Shown: positions 1-5,322 of the stretch, piece by piece
Layout of the letters: each line of letters opens with the position of its first letter
Numbering within the stretch: the stretch's first letter is position 1
Assembly (NCBI GenBank): GCA_900772715.1
Contig: CAAGRN010000238.1
Span: forward strand, 1 to 7,353
DNA: 7,353 bases
Direction of reading: 5' to 3'
Origin: an uncultured Subdoligranulum sp.
GTDB taxonomy: Bacteria; Bacillota_A; Clostridia; Oscillospirales; Ruminococcaceae
The notes under the pieces: generated by a model
What the model was told of the DNA's origin: nothing
The model's input: only the letters and a program-made list of their open reading frames with translations
Database searches by the model: none
Made by a program: the position numbers and the translations under genes

Positions 1-589
1 CAACGGACGCCTGCGCCAGCTTGTCAACGACGGCAGCCGCCACGCTGGGACCGCCGGGGTACGGCAGCCCCAAGGTGCGGGCGACCTTATCGTAGGCTTC
101 GCCGGCGGCATCGTCCACCGTGCGCCCCAAAATTTTGTAGCGGCACCAATCCTCCACCATCACGATGTGGCTGTGTCCGCCGCTGGCAACCAGGCACAAA
201 AACGGCGGCTTCAGCTCCGGGTGGGTCAGGTAGTTGGCGGCAATGTGTCCGCGCAGATGATGCACCGGCACCAGCGGCTTGTCGGCGGCGTAAGCCAGCC
301 CCTTGGCGTAGTTGACGCCCACCAGCACCGCGCCGATCAGCCCCGGCGCAAAGGTCACCGCCACCGCGCCGATGTCCTGCATGGTCAGCCCCGCGTCCGC
401 CAGCGCCTTGTCCACGGTGGCGCTGATATACTCAGCATGGCGGCGGCCGGCGATTTCCGGGACAACGCCGCCGTACAGCGCCTGTTCCTTGACGCTGGTG
501 GCGATCACGTTGGAAACGACCTTGCGCCCGTCCTCCACCACCGCGGCGGCGGTTTCGTCGCAGGTAGATTCAATTCCTAAAACATACAT
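1..589 (-). CDS. tsaD: tRNA N6-adenosine threonylcarbamoyltransferase TsaD (partial, N-terminal 196 aa)
   Basis: TsaD (Gcp/YgjD/Kae1 family) transfers the threonylcarbamoyl group from threonylcarbamoyl-AMP to A37 of ANN-decoding tRNAs, working with TsaB and TsaE in the cytoplasm. The reading frame starts MYVLGIESTCDETAAAV, the ASKHA-type phosphate loop of the family. It continues with GGVVPEIAGRRHAEYI (about residues 40-55), FAPGLIGAVLVG (80-91) and the metal-binding HHLRGHIAANYL, in which H111 and H115 match the positions of the two iron/zinc ligands in E. coli TsaD. VASGGHSHIV and VDDAAGEAYDKVARTLGLPYPGGP follow. The frame is open to base 1, so roughly the last 140 residues of a normal 330-340 aa protein lie outside the window. 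The start ATG (587-589) is preceded by GGTGAAAG, a moderate ribosome binding site. It lies 98 nt downstream of polA on the same strand, with no clear promoter or intrinsic terminator between them, so co-transcription is likely but inferred. Confidence 0.96.
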   Translation of the reverse strand, partial: MYVLGIESTCDETAAAVVEDGRKVVSNVIATSVKEQALYGGVVPEIAGRRHAEYISATVDKALADAGLTMQDIGAVAVTFAPGLIGAVLVGVNYAKGLAYAADKPLVPVHHLRGHIAANYLTHPELKPPFLCLVASGGHSHIVMVEDWCRYKILGRTVDDAAGEAYDKVARTLGLPYPGGPSVAAAVVDKLAQASV

Positions 590-628
590 ACACTTTCACC
601 ATTTTTCGCTTTGCTTCGTTTTTTACAA

Positions 629-649
629 TGCTCCGCCGCGGGCGGCGCA
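629..649 (-). other. GC-rich hairpin in the polA-tsaD intergenic region
   Basis: Read on the minus strand the sequence is TGCGCCGCC, loop CGC, GGCGGAGCA. This is a 9-position stem with one G-A mismatch. It starts 38 nt after the polA stop codon, directly after the heptad array and its GATAGGG linker. The bases that follow in the transcript are TTGTAAAAAACG, so there is no uridine tract and it does not qualify as an intrinsic terminator. It could be an mRNA-processing or stability structure, or a decayed terminator. It corresponds in position to the genuine terminator hairpin after the yfbR-like gene. Confidence 0.6.
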
Positions 650-656
650 CCCTATC

Positions 657-684
657 TAAACTCTGAACTCTTAACTCTCAACTC
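657..684 (-). repeat. Heptanucleotide tandem array A (four TNAACTC units) after polA
   Basis: On the plus strand four consecutive 7-base units read TAAACTC, TGAACTC, TTAACTC and TCAACTC, so the second base takes each of the four nucleotides in turn. In the polA transcript sense this is a GAGTTNA array beginning 3 nt after the stop codon. It is followed by GATAGGGTGCG and then a hairpin. A second array with the same unit, orientation, linker and placement lies after the yfbR-like gene at 4617-4644. The array is non-coding and puts stop codons in all three frames downstream of polA. Its function is unknown. Confidence 0.85.
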
Positions 685-687
685 TGC

Positions 688-3192
688 TCAATGCGCCTGC
701 AGCCACGTTTTGCCCACGCCCACCTCGGTGGTCAGGGGTACGCTGTAATGCACCACGTTTTCCATTTCCTGCTGCAAGATCTGCTTGACGCGCTCGGCTT
801 CCGCCTCCGGCGCTTCCACGATCAGCTCGTCGTGTACCTGCAGCAGCAGCCGTGCCTGCAATTTTTCGTCGCGCAGACGTTGCCAGACGTGTACCATCGC
901 CAGCTTGATAATGTCCGCTGCCGTACCCTGAATGGGCGTGTTACGCGCCATCCGCTCGCCCCCGGCGCGCACCTGAAAATTGCTGCTTGCCAGCTCCGGC
1001 AGGGCGCGGCGGCGGTTAAACAACGTAGCAACGTAGCCTTTTTCCTTGGCGTCGGCAATGCAGCTTTGCATATAGCCGTCCACCTTGGGGAAGGTATCCA
1101 GATAGGTTTTTAAAAAGGCGTCCGCCTCCTTGACCGAAATCCCCAAATCCTTGCTGAGCGAATACGCGCCCTTGCCGTACATAATGCCGAAGTTGATCGC
1201 CTTGCTGGCGCTGCGCAGCTGGGGGGTGACCTCACTCTCGGGGATATGGTAAATTTTGGCAGCGGTGGAACGGTGGATGTCCGCGCCGTTCAAAAACGCC
1301 TGCTGCATATGCTCGTCCCCCGTGATGTGCGCCAGGATGCGCAGCTCGATCTGGGAGTAGTCGGCGTCCACCAGCGTGCAGCCGGGCGCTGCCACAAAAT
1401 ACCCGCGCAGGCGGCTGCCCAGCTCGGTGCGGATGGGGATGTTCTGCAGGTTCGGCTCGCTGGAGGAAATGCGCCCGGTGCGTGCCTCGGTCTGGATAAA
1501 GGTCGAGTGTACGCGCCCGTCCGGCGCCTTGGCCGCCAGCAGCCCGTCCACATAGGTGGAAAGCAATTTTGCGTAGGTGCGATATTTTAAGATGTCGTCA
1601 ATGACCGGGCTGTAGGGGCGCAGGCTTTCCAGCGTTTCGGCATCGGTCGAATAACCGCGCTGCGTCTTTTTGCGTGGGGGCAGCCCCATCTTGTCAAACA
1701 GCGCTTCGCCCAGCTGCTTGGGGCTGTTTACGTTGAACGGATAGCCGACTTCTGTATAAATATTTTGCAGAATGCCGTCCAATTCGCCGCGCAGGCTGTC
1801 GCCAAACTGCGCAATGCCGTCGGCGTCAATGGCAAAGCCGATGCGCTCCATATCCGCCAGCACCCGCGCCAGCGGCAGCTCCATCTCGGTCAGCAGCTTG
1901 TCCTGCCCGTCGGCTTTCAATTCCTCCTGCAGCTTGTCCAGCAGTGGGCAAAGCACCCCGGCATCGGGCGCAGCAGCGCAGGAAAACTGCGGTGCTATGC
2001 CGTATTCTGCCGCCAATTCCTTGACGGCATACCCGCTGGCAGAGGGGTTTAACAGATAGGCTGCCAGCTTGCCGTCAAAGCTTACGGCGCGTCCCTCGCC
2101 GCCGTTTTCCAGCGCTAGGCGGAACAGGGGCTTGGCGTCAAAGACGCGCAGCTCGCAGCCGCCGTCCAGCAAAGCGGGCAGGCGGTCGGCTTCGGGCAGA
2201 AAGACCTCGCCGTTTTGCACGGCGTACCAGCCGCCGTCGGCGTTTTGGGCAAGGTACAGCACGCCCTCCACCAAGAACGGCAGCGGCGAAGGCTCCACTT
2301 CCGCCACCGGTGCGGCGGCTGCCGCAGGGGCTGCGGAATCCAGCTGCCAGCGCTGGGTCAGCTTGTGCATTTCCAGTTCTGCCAAAATCTGGGCGGCTGC
2401 CGCCGCATCGCCCGCCCCGCGCCGATAGGCTTCGGGGTTCTTTTCAATAGGCGCATCGGTGCGGATGGTGCCCAGCATATACGAAAGTTCTGCCTTGTCG
2501 CGGTTGTCGCCCAGCTTGGCGCGCTGCCCCGGCTTGATGGACTTATCTTCCAGATTGTCATAGACGTTTTGCAGGCTGCCGAACTTAGAAATCAACGCTA
2601 GGGCGGTCTTTTCTCCGATGCCGGGTACACCGGGGATGTTGTCGGAGCTGTCGCCCATCAGGCTTTTTACGTCGATGAGCTGCTTGGGTTCCACGCCGTA
2701 TTTTTCGCGGATGGCAGCCGGGTCCATCGGGATGGTTTCCTTGTTGGTGGCAAGCAGCACGGTGGTGGCATCGTCCACCAGCTGCAGGCTGTCGCGGTCG
2801 CCGGTTGCCAGCAGCGTCGTGCCGCCCTGCGCCTCACACGCGGCGGCCAGCGTACCCAGAATGTCGTCTGCCTCCCAGCCCTCGCAGCTGACCTGCACAA
2901 AGCCGAGGTCGGTCAGCAGTTCTTTTAACACGGGCATCTGCTGGGCCAGCTCGTCGGGCATACCGTGGCGGGTGGCCTTGTACCCGTCGTAGGCCTTATG
3001 GCGGAAGGTCGGCGCGCGCATGTCCCACGCGATGGCCACGGCGTCCGGCTTGTGCGCCGCCAGCAGATTCAGCAAAATATTTTGAAAACCAAATATGGCG
3101 TTGGTGTAGCGTCCATCCTTGGTGGTCAGCAGCTTTATGCCGAAGAACGCGCGGTTGACCAGGCTGTTGCCGTCCAGTACCATCAGTTTCAT
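688..3192 (-). CDS. polA: DNA polymerase I
   Basis: PolA (834 aa) fills gaps and removes RNA primers during lagging-strand synthesis and excision repair. The N-terminal 5'-3' nuclease shows its acidic metal ligands in D7 (VLDGN), D57 (AWDMRAPTFRH), E107/D109/D110 (GWEADD), D132/D134 (TGDRDS) and D181/D184 (GDSSDNIPGVPGIGEKT, the helix-hairpin-helix). The polymerase domain has motif A DYSQIELRILAH (D611), motif B with K664, F668 and Y672 (SKAINFGIMYGKG), and motif C QVHDELIVE (D788/E789). The intervening 3'-5' exonuclease region (about residues 300-400) is short and lacks the DxE catalytic pair, so proofreading is probably absent, as in Taq and Bacillus PolA. The start ATG at 3190-3192 has an AAGGAG ribosome binding site (3199-3204) with a 6-nt spacer. 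The frame stays open upstream to 4086, but that part is antisense to dusB. The gene is divergent from dusB and followed by tsaD. Confidence 0.98.
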   Translation of the reverse strand: MKLMVLDGNSLVNRAFFGIKLLTTKDGRYTNAIFGFQNILLNLLAAHKPDAVAIAWDMRAPTFRHKAYDGYKATRHGMPDELAQQMPVLKELLTDLGFVQVSCEGWEADDILGTLAAACEAQGGTTLLATGDRDSLQLVDDATTVLLATNKETIPMDPAAIREKYGVEPKQLIDVKSLMGDSSDNIPGVPGIGEKTALALISKFGSLQNVYDNLEDKSIKPGQRAKLGDNRDKAELSYMLGTIRTDAPIEKNPEAYRRGAGDAAAAAQILAELEMHKLTQRWQLDSAAPAAAAAPVAEVEPSPLPFLVEGVLYLAQNADGGWYAVQNGEVFLPEADRLPALLDGGCELRVFDAKPLFRLALENGGEGRAVSFDGKLAAYLLNPSASGYAVKELAAEYGIAPQFSCAAAPDAGVLCPLLDKLQEELKADGQDKLLTEMELPLARVLADMERIGFAIDADGIAQFGDSLRGELDGILQNIYTEVGYPFNVNSPKQLGEALFDKMGLPPRKKTQRGYSTDAETLESLRPYSPVIDDILKYRTYAKLLSTYVDGLLAAKAPDGRVHSTFIQTEARTGRISSSEPNLQNIPIRTELGSRLRGYFVAAPGCTLVDADYSQIELRILAHITGDEHMQQAFLNGADIHRSTAAKIYHIPESEVTPQLRSASKAINFGIMYGKGAYSLSKDLGISVKEADAFLKTYLDTFPKVDGYMQSCIADAKEKGYVATLFNRRRALPELASSNFQVRAGGERMARNTPIQGTAADIIKLAMVHVWQRLRDEKLQARLLLQVHDELIVEAPEAEAERVKQILQQEMENVVHYSVPLTTEVGVGKTWLQAH

Positions 3193-3198
3193 AGCGTA

Positions 3199-3204
3199 CT
3201 CCTT
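3199..3204 (-). promoter_or_regulatory. polA ribosome binding site
   Basis: AAGGAG on the minus strand, 6 nt before the ATG at 3192. It is a near-ideal Shine-Dalgarno and decides the polA start against the longer open frame that continues upstream. Confidence 0.85.
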
Positions 3205-3225
3205 ACAATCACAATATATAAAATA

Positions 3226-3236
3226 AGTATACCACA
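3226..3236 (-). promoter_or_regulatory. polA promoter, extended -10 TGTGGTATACT
   Basis: Minus-strand TGTGGTATACT fits the Gram-positive TRTGnTATAAT extended -10 consensus. A transcription start near 3219 would give a leader of about 27 nt that just contains the AAGGAG. At a 17-bp spacing the -35 hexamer would be TACCAC, a poor match, so recognition probably relies on the TG extension. The element forms one arm of the inverted repeat at 3230-3254. Confidence 0.65.
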
Positions 3237-3254
3237 AACGACGGATTTGTGGTA
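3230..3254. repeat. Inverted repeat spanning the polA/dusB divergent promoters
   Basis: TACCACAAA (3230-3238), a 7-nt spacer CGACGGA, then TTTGTGGTA (3246-3254) form perfect 9-bp arms. Each arm carries the TGTGG extension of an outward-facing -10 element. The symmetry may simply reflect two promoters of the same sequence placed back to back, or it may be an operator for a dimeric regulator. Confidence 0.75.
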
Positions 3255-3258
3255 GAAT
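3248..3258 (+). promoter_or_regulatory. dusB promoter, extended -10 TGTGGTAGAAT
   Basis: TGTGGTAGAAT matches the extended -10 consensus with one unfavourable base. A start near 3265 would give a leader of about 37 nt before the ATG at 3302. A second GTGGTA, continuing as TATTTT, lies 13 bp further on (3262-3271) and is an alternative -10. No good -35 hexamer is visible. Confidence 0.55.
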
Positions 3259-3301
3259 AAAGTGGTATTTTTTATAGCATTTGGAAAAAAGGAACTTTTG
3301 T

Positions 3302-4279
3302 ATGCAGTTACGCAATCTGGAAATTCCCACCGGCGCGGTGTTTGCGCCGATGGCAGGGCTGACCGACGCCGCCTGCCGCCACCTGATGGCAGACCACGGC
3401 GCGGCGTGGACCGTCAGCGAGATGGCAAGCGCCAAGGCGTTAAATTTTAACGATGCTAAGTCCTTTGCTCTGTTAAAGGACAAGCAGCCCCACGGGCTGT
3501 ACGCCATCCAGCTGTTCGGGGCAGAGCCTGCCGCGCTGGAAAAGGCGGTGTACGCCGTGCAGGAAAAGGGCATCGCCTTTGATATTCTGGACATCAATAT
3601 GGGCTGCCCCGCGCCCAAAATCACGAACAGCGGGGCGGGCAGCAAACTGCTGCTGGACCCGCCGCTGTGCGGGCAGATGGTCGCCGCCGCCCGCCGCGCC
3701 TTGGGGGACGAAAAGCCGCTGACCGTAAAAATGCGCATCGGCTGGGACGAAGCCAACCGAACCGGCGTCGAGGTCGCCCAGCAGTGCGAGGCGAATGGTG
3801 CCGACCTGCTGGCGGTACACGGGCGCACGCGCGAGCAGATGTATGTGCCGCCCATCAACGCCGAGGCGATTGCCGAGATCAAGGCAGCGGTGGCGATCCC
3901 GGTGCTGGCAAACGGCGATGTGACCACCGCCGAGGGTGCGCTGGCGCTTTTGCAACGCACCGGGTGCGACGGTGTGATGATCGGGCGCGGCGCCTTGGGC
4001 GAGCCGTGGCTGTTTGACCGCGTGCGCGCGGCGCTTTTGGGGCAGCCCGCCCCCGCCGAGCCGACGCTGAACCAGCGGATGAACACCCTGCGCGCGCAGA
4101 TCTACGAAATGTGCGAGGACAAGGGCGAATGGCTTGCCATGCCCCAGGCCCGCAGCCAGGCGATGCATTATATGAAGGGTCTGCGCGGTGCCGCCGCCCT
4201 GCGCCGCTATTGCTCGATGCTGGAACATTTCACCGACGTGGACACCCTGATCGACGCGGTGTATAAATTGCAGGAGTGA
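3302..4279 (+). CDS. dusB: tRNA-dihydrouridine synthase, DusB type
   Basis: This 325-aa FMN-dependent enzyme reduces specific uridines in tRNA D-loops to dihydrouridine using NADPH. The TIM-barrel domain opens with the FMN-binding VFAPMAGLTDAACR (about residues 13-26). It continues with DINMGCPAPKITNSGAGSKLL, where C102 is the expected catalytic cysteine, then VKMRIGWD (K143 binds the flavin), VHGRTREQMY (H173), ANGDVTT (N204) and GVMIGRGALGEPWLF, the phosphate-binding loop. The C-terminal helical domain contains ARSQAMHYMKGLRGAAALR. The length is normal for the family. The start chosen is ATG 3302, because AAAAGGA (3287-3293) sits 8 nt before it. An in-frame TTG at 3281 would have that site inside the gene. 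DusB is the best subfamily fit from the DINMGCPA signature, but the exact uridine positions modified cannot be read from sequence. It is divergent from polA and followed by a long palindrome-rich intergenic region. Confidence 0.95.
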   Translation: MQLRNLEIPTGAVFAPMAGLTDAACRHLMADHGAAWTVSEMASAKALNFNDAKSFALLKDKQPHGLYAIQLFGAEPAALEKAVYAVQEKGIAFDILDINMGCPAPKITNSGAGSKLLLDPPLCGQMVAAARRALGDEKPLTVKMRIGWDEANRTGVEVAQQCEANGADLLAVHGRTREQMYVPPINAEAIAEIKAAVAIPVLANGDVTTAEGALALLQRTGCDGVMIGRGALGEPWLFDRVRAALLGQPAPAEPTLNQRMNTLRAQIYEMCEDKGEWLAMPQARSQAMHYMKGLRGAAALRRYCSMLEHFTDVDTLIDAVYKLQE

Positions 4280-4322
4280 CTGACTGCGGTCAAATAGCGG
4301 CGCGAAAATCACGGGTTACTCC

Positions 4323-4413
4323 GTAGGGGCGGCATATATGCCGCCCGTTGCAGCCGCACCGTTATTGCGCTATAACGGGCAAACTGCACGGGACGCATAT
4401 ATGCGTCCCCTAC
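4323..4413. repeat. 91-bp nested palindromic (REP/MITE-like) element
   Basis: The ends read GTAGGGG...and...CCCCTAC, and the outer ~30 bases of each side are imperfect inverted repeats of one another, running inward to TTGCAG and CTGCA. Each outer arm is itself a perfect 20-bp palindrome (4327-4346 with core GGCATATATGCC, and 4390-4409 with core CGCATATATGCG). A third hairpin, CCGTTAT/ATAACGG with a 6-nt loop, sits in the centre (4359-4378). No coding capacity is present. The form resembles dispersed intergenic palindromic repeats of gut Clostridia, but whether this copy is repeated in the genome cannot be seen here. It could act as a bidirectional transcript end for dusB. Confidence 0.8.
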
Positions 4414-4465
4414 AAACCTGCCGTAAATCTGCATTCTGCCAGTCATTGCTTGCCTTCCGGTTATT

Positions 4466-4490
4466 TGTAGGGAGGGGTCTTGACCCCTCC
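4466..4490. repeat. Second GTAGG-type palindromic hairpin
   Basis: TGTAG is followed by GGAGGGGTC, TT, GACCCCTCC, so 4471-4490 is a 20-base palindrome with a TT centre. Its span (20 bases) and its GTAGG lead-in match the two palindromes of the 91-bp element, with a different stem sequence. It looks like a related or half-length copy. Confidence 0.6.
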
Positions 4491-4528
4491 TTGCCGCCTA
4501 ACCACTAATGCGATATATCGTGAAACCG

Positions 4529-4549
4529 CGCGCCATTCGGCGCGATTTT
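4529..4549 (+). terminator. Possible intrinsic terminator facing the dusB direction
   Basis: CGCGCC, loop ATTC, GGCGCG is followed by ATTTT. The stem is only 6 bp and the uridine tract short, and it lies 250 nt beyond the dusB stop. It is a weak candidate for ending the dusB transcript. Confidence 0.35.
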
Positions 4550-4580
4550 ATGCGCTGCGCGCAGCCCTGCATCCCACTCT

Positions 4581-4609
4581 ATAAAAATGTGTCCGCTTGC
4601 GCGGACACA
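4581..4609 (-). terminator. Intrinsic terminator of the yfbR-like gene
   Basis: On the minus strand TGTGTCCGC, loop GCAA, GCGGACACA is a perfect 9-bp stem immediately followed by TTTTTAT. It begins 35 nt after the stop codon, with the heptad array and GATTGGG linker filling the gap. The plus strand has no T tract, so it works in one direction only. Confidence 0.88.
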
Positions 4610-4616
4610 CCCAATC

Positions 4617-4644
4617 TAAACTCTAAACTCTCAACTCTTAACTC
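4617..4644 (-). repeat. Heptanucleotide tandem array B (four TNAACTC units) after the yfbR-like gene
   Basis: Plus-strand units are TAAACTC, TAAACTC, TCAACTC and TTAACTC, directly abutting the reverse-complemented stop codon at 4645-4647. In transcript sense the order is stop codon, GAGTTNA x4, GATTGGGTGTG, terminator hairpin. This is the same order and orientation as array A behind polA (657-684), and the linker differs at only 2 of 11 positions. Confidence 0.87.
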
Positions 4645-5232
4645 TCAAATTTTCGTCAGCTCGTCCAAATTTTCCGCATAGCAGGGCAGCATATACTGCA
4701 TAAAATACTCCGCCTCCGGGCAGTGCATCTCGTGCAGCGCCTGCGTCTGCTGCGCCTTGGCGGCGGCAAACTCGTGCGAGTCCTCCTCCATACATTTGAT
4801 CAGCGCCGAAAGCCGATCCGCCGCCTTCAAAAGCTTTGCCTCGTCGGCGTTCAGCACACTGCCGGTCAGGTAGCCTTCGGTCACGGGGCGCAGTTCGGGC
4901 GGCTGCAGGCTTGCCATCAGTCGGGCGCTCTCCTGCTCGACCTGCTTGTACGCCGTGCGCAGCGCCTCGTTCTTGTACTTGACCGGCGTGGGCATATCCC
5001 CAGTCAAAATCTCCGGTGCATCGTGATATAACGCCGCTGTCGCCACCACATCGGGGCGGATGTTCGCCCCCGTGCCGGTGCATTTTTGGGCGATCAGGCA
5101 CAGCGTGTGCGCCAGCAGCGCCGTGTCGGCGGTATGCTCGCTCAGGCTTTCGGGGCGGGCGGAGCGCATCAGACTCCAGCGGGTGATATATTTCATACGC
5201 CCCAGCAGGGCGCTGAACGGATAGGTTTTCAT
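4645..5232 (-). CDS. yfbR: YfbR-like HD-domain 5'-deoxynucleotidase
   Basis: This 195-aa cytoplasmic phosphohydrolase resembles E. coli YfbR (199 aa), which dephosphorylates deoxyribonucleoside 5'-monophosphates and helps balance dNTP pools. The HD metal site is complete: H33 (SEHTADTALLAH), H70/D71 (LYHDAPEILTGDMPTPVKY) and D139 (LLKAADRLSALIKCMEE). R18-W19 in ITRWSLMRSARPE occupies the positions that in E. coli YfbR read the absence of the 2'-hydroxyl, so deoxy-specificity is expected. The C-terminus EAEYFMQYMLPCYAENLDELTKI also aligns with the E. coli protein. The start ATG 5232 is preceded by AAAGGA about 10 nt upstream. The gene is divergent from the yfhO-like gene and ends in heptad array B plus an intrinsic terminator, so it looks monocistronic. 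Its substrate range in this organism is inferred. Confidence 0.93.
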   Translation of the reverse strand: MKTYPFSALLGRMKYITRWSLMRSARPESLSEHTADTALLAHTLCLIAQKCTGTGANIRPDVVATAALYHDAPEILTGDMPTPVKYKNEALRTAYKQVEQESARLMASLQPPELRPVTEGYLTGSVLNADEAKLLKAADRLSALIKCMEEDSHEFAAAKAQQTQALHEMHCPEAEYFMQYMLPCYAENLDELTKI

Positions 5233-5251
5233 CTTTATTCTTTCCTTTCGA

Positions 5252-5262
5252 TGTGGTATAGT
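5252..5262 (+). promoter_or_regulatory. yfhO-like gene promoter, extended -10 TGTGGTATAGT
   Basis: TGTGGTATAGT is a strong TRTGnTATAAT match. The start point would be near 5269, giving a leader of about 54 nt. No clear -35 hexamer lies at the expected distance (TTTATT at 5234-5239 is the nearest). Confidence 0.65.
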
Positions 5263-5275
5263 ATCAGTATACCAC
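5253..5275. repeat. Inverted repeat of facing -10 elements between yfbR-like and yfhO-like genes
   Basis: GTGGTATA (5253-5260), a 7-nt spacer GTATCAG, then TATACCAC (5268-5275) form perfect 8-bp arms. The two arms are the -10 regions of opposing promoters. Their RNA polymerase footprints must overlap almost completely, so the two genes should compete for initiation. Confidence 0.75.
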
Positions 5276-5276
5276 G
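5266..5276 (-). promoter_or_regulatory. yfbR-like gene promoter, extended -10 CGTGGTATACT
   Basis: Minus-strand CGTGGTATACT has the TGn extension and a TATACT hexamer identical to that of polA. Initiation near 5259 gives a leader of about 27 nt carrying the AAAGGA ribosome binding site. The -35 region is weak (TTTCGG at 17-bp spacing). Confidence 0.65.
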
Positions 5277-5322
5277 ATTCTTTGTTTTCCGAAATCCGAT
5301 AAACGGGACAATGGAGCCGAAA

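Larger units (their letters stand above)
4280..4644. other. Gene-free, palindrome-rich intergenic region
   Basis: These 365 bases between convergent dusB and the yfbR-like gene hold no credible coding frame. In order they contain a 91-bp nested inverted repeat (4323-4413), a 9-bp-arm hairpin (4471-4490), a perfect 10-bp palindrome CGATATATCG (4511-4520), a GC-rich hairpin followed by ATTTTA (4529-4549), a perfect 12-bp palindrome GCTGCGCGCAGC (4554-4565), an intrinsic terminator for the minus-strand gene (4581-4609) and a heptad array (4617-4644). Bases 4414-4464 show nothing recognisable. Confidence 0.85.

Noticed and set aside
167..659. Plus-strand open frames over the tsaD region
   Set aside because: They are antisense to clear TsaD motifs, and no ribosome binding site or recognisable domain is present.
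657..684. Heptad array as a CRISPR or microsatellite within a gene
   Set aside because: Units are 7 bases with no spacers, and the array lies entirely after a stop codon.
3281..3301. TTG start giving a 332-aa DusB
   Set aside because: The ribosome binding site AAAAGGA lies inside this extension and is correctly spaced for ATG 3302.
3193..4086. Upstream in-frame extension of polA, adding about 298 residues before MKLMVLDGN
   Set aside because: It is antisense to the dusB gene, has no PolA homology, and the canonical PolA start has a perfect AAGGAG at the right distance and a promoter just upstream.
3473..4312. 279-codon open frame on the minus strand opposite dusB
   Set aside because: Low-complexity H/Q/G/R-rich translation typical of the antisense of a GC-rich gene. 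The plus-strand frame carries all Dus motifs.
4280..4644. tRNA, rRNA, riboswitch or small protein in the long intergenic region
   Set aside because: No cloverleaf with a TTCGA loop, no known riboswitch core and no ribosome-binding-site-preceded frame could be found. The visible structure is simple palindromes.
5311..5322. Alternative ATG four codons upstream for the yfhO-like gene
   Set aside because: GGGA is only 2 nt from it, while GGAG is ideally placed 6 nt before ATG 5323.
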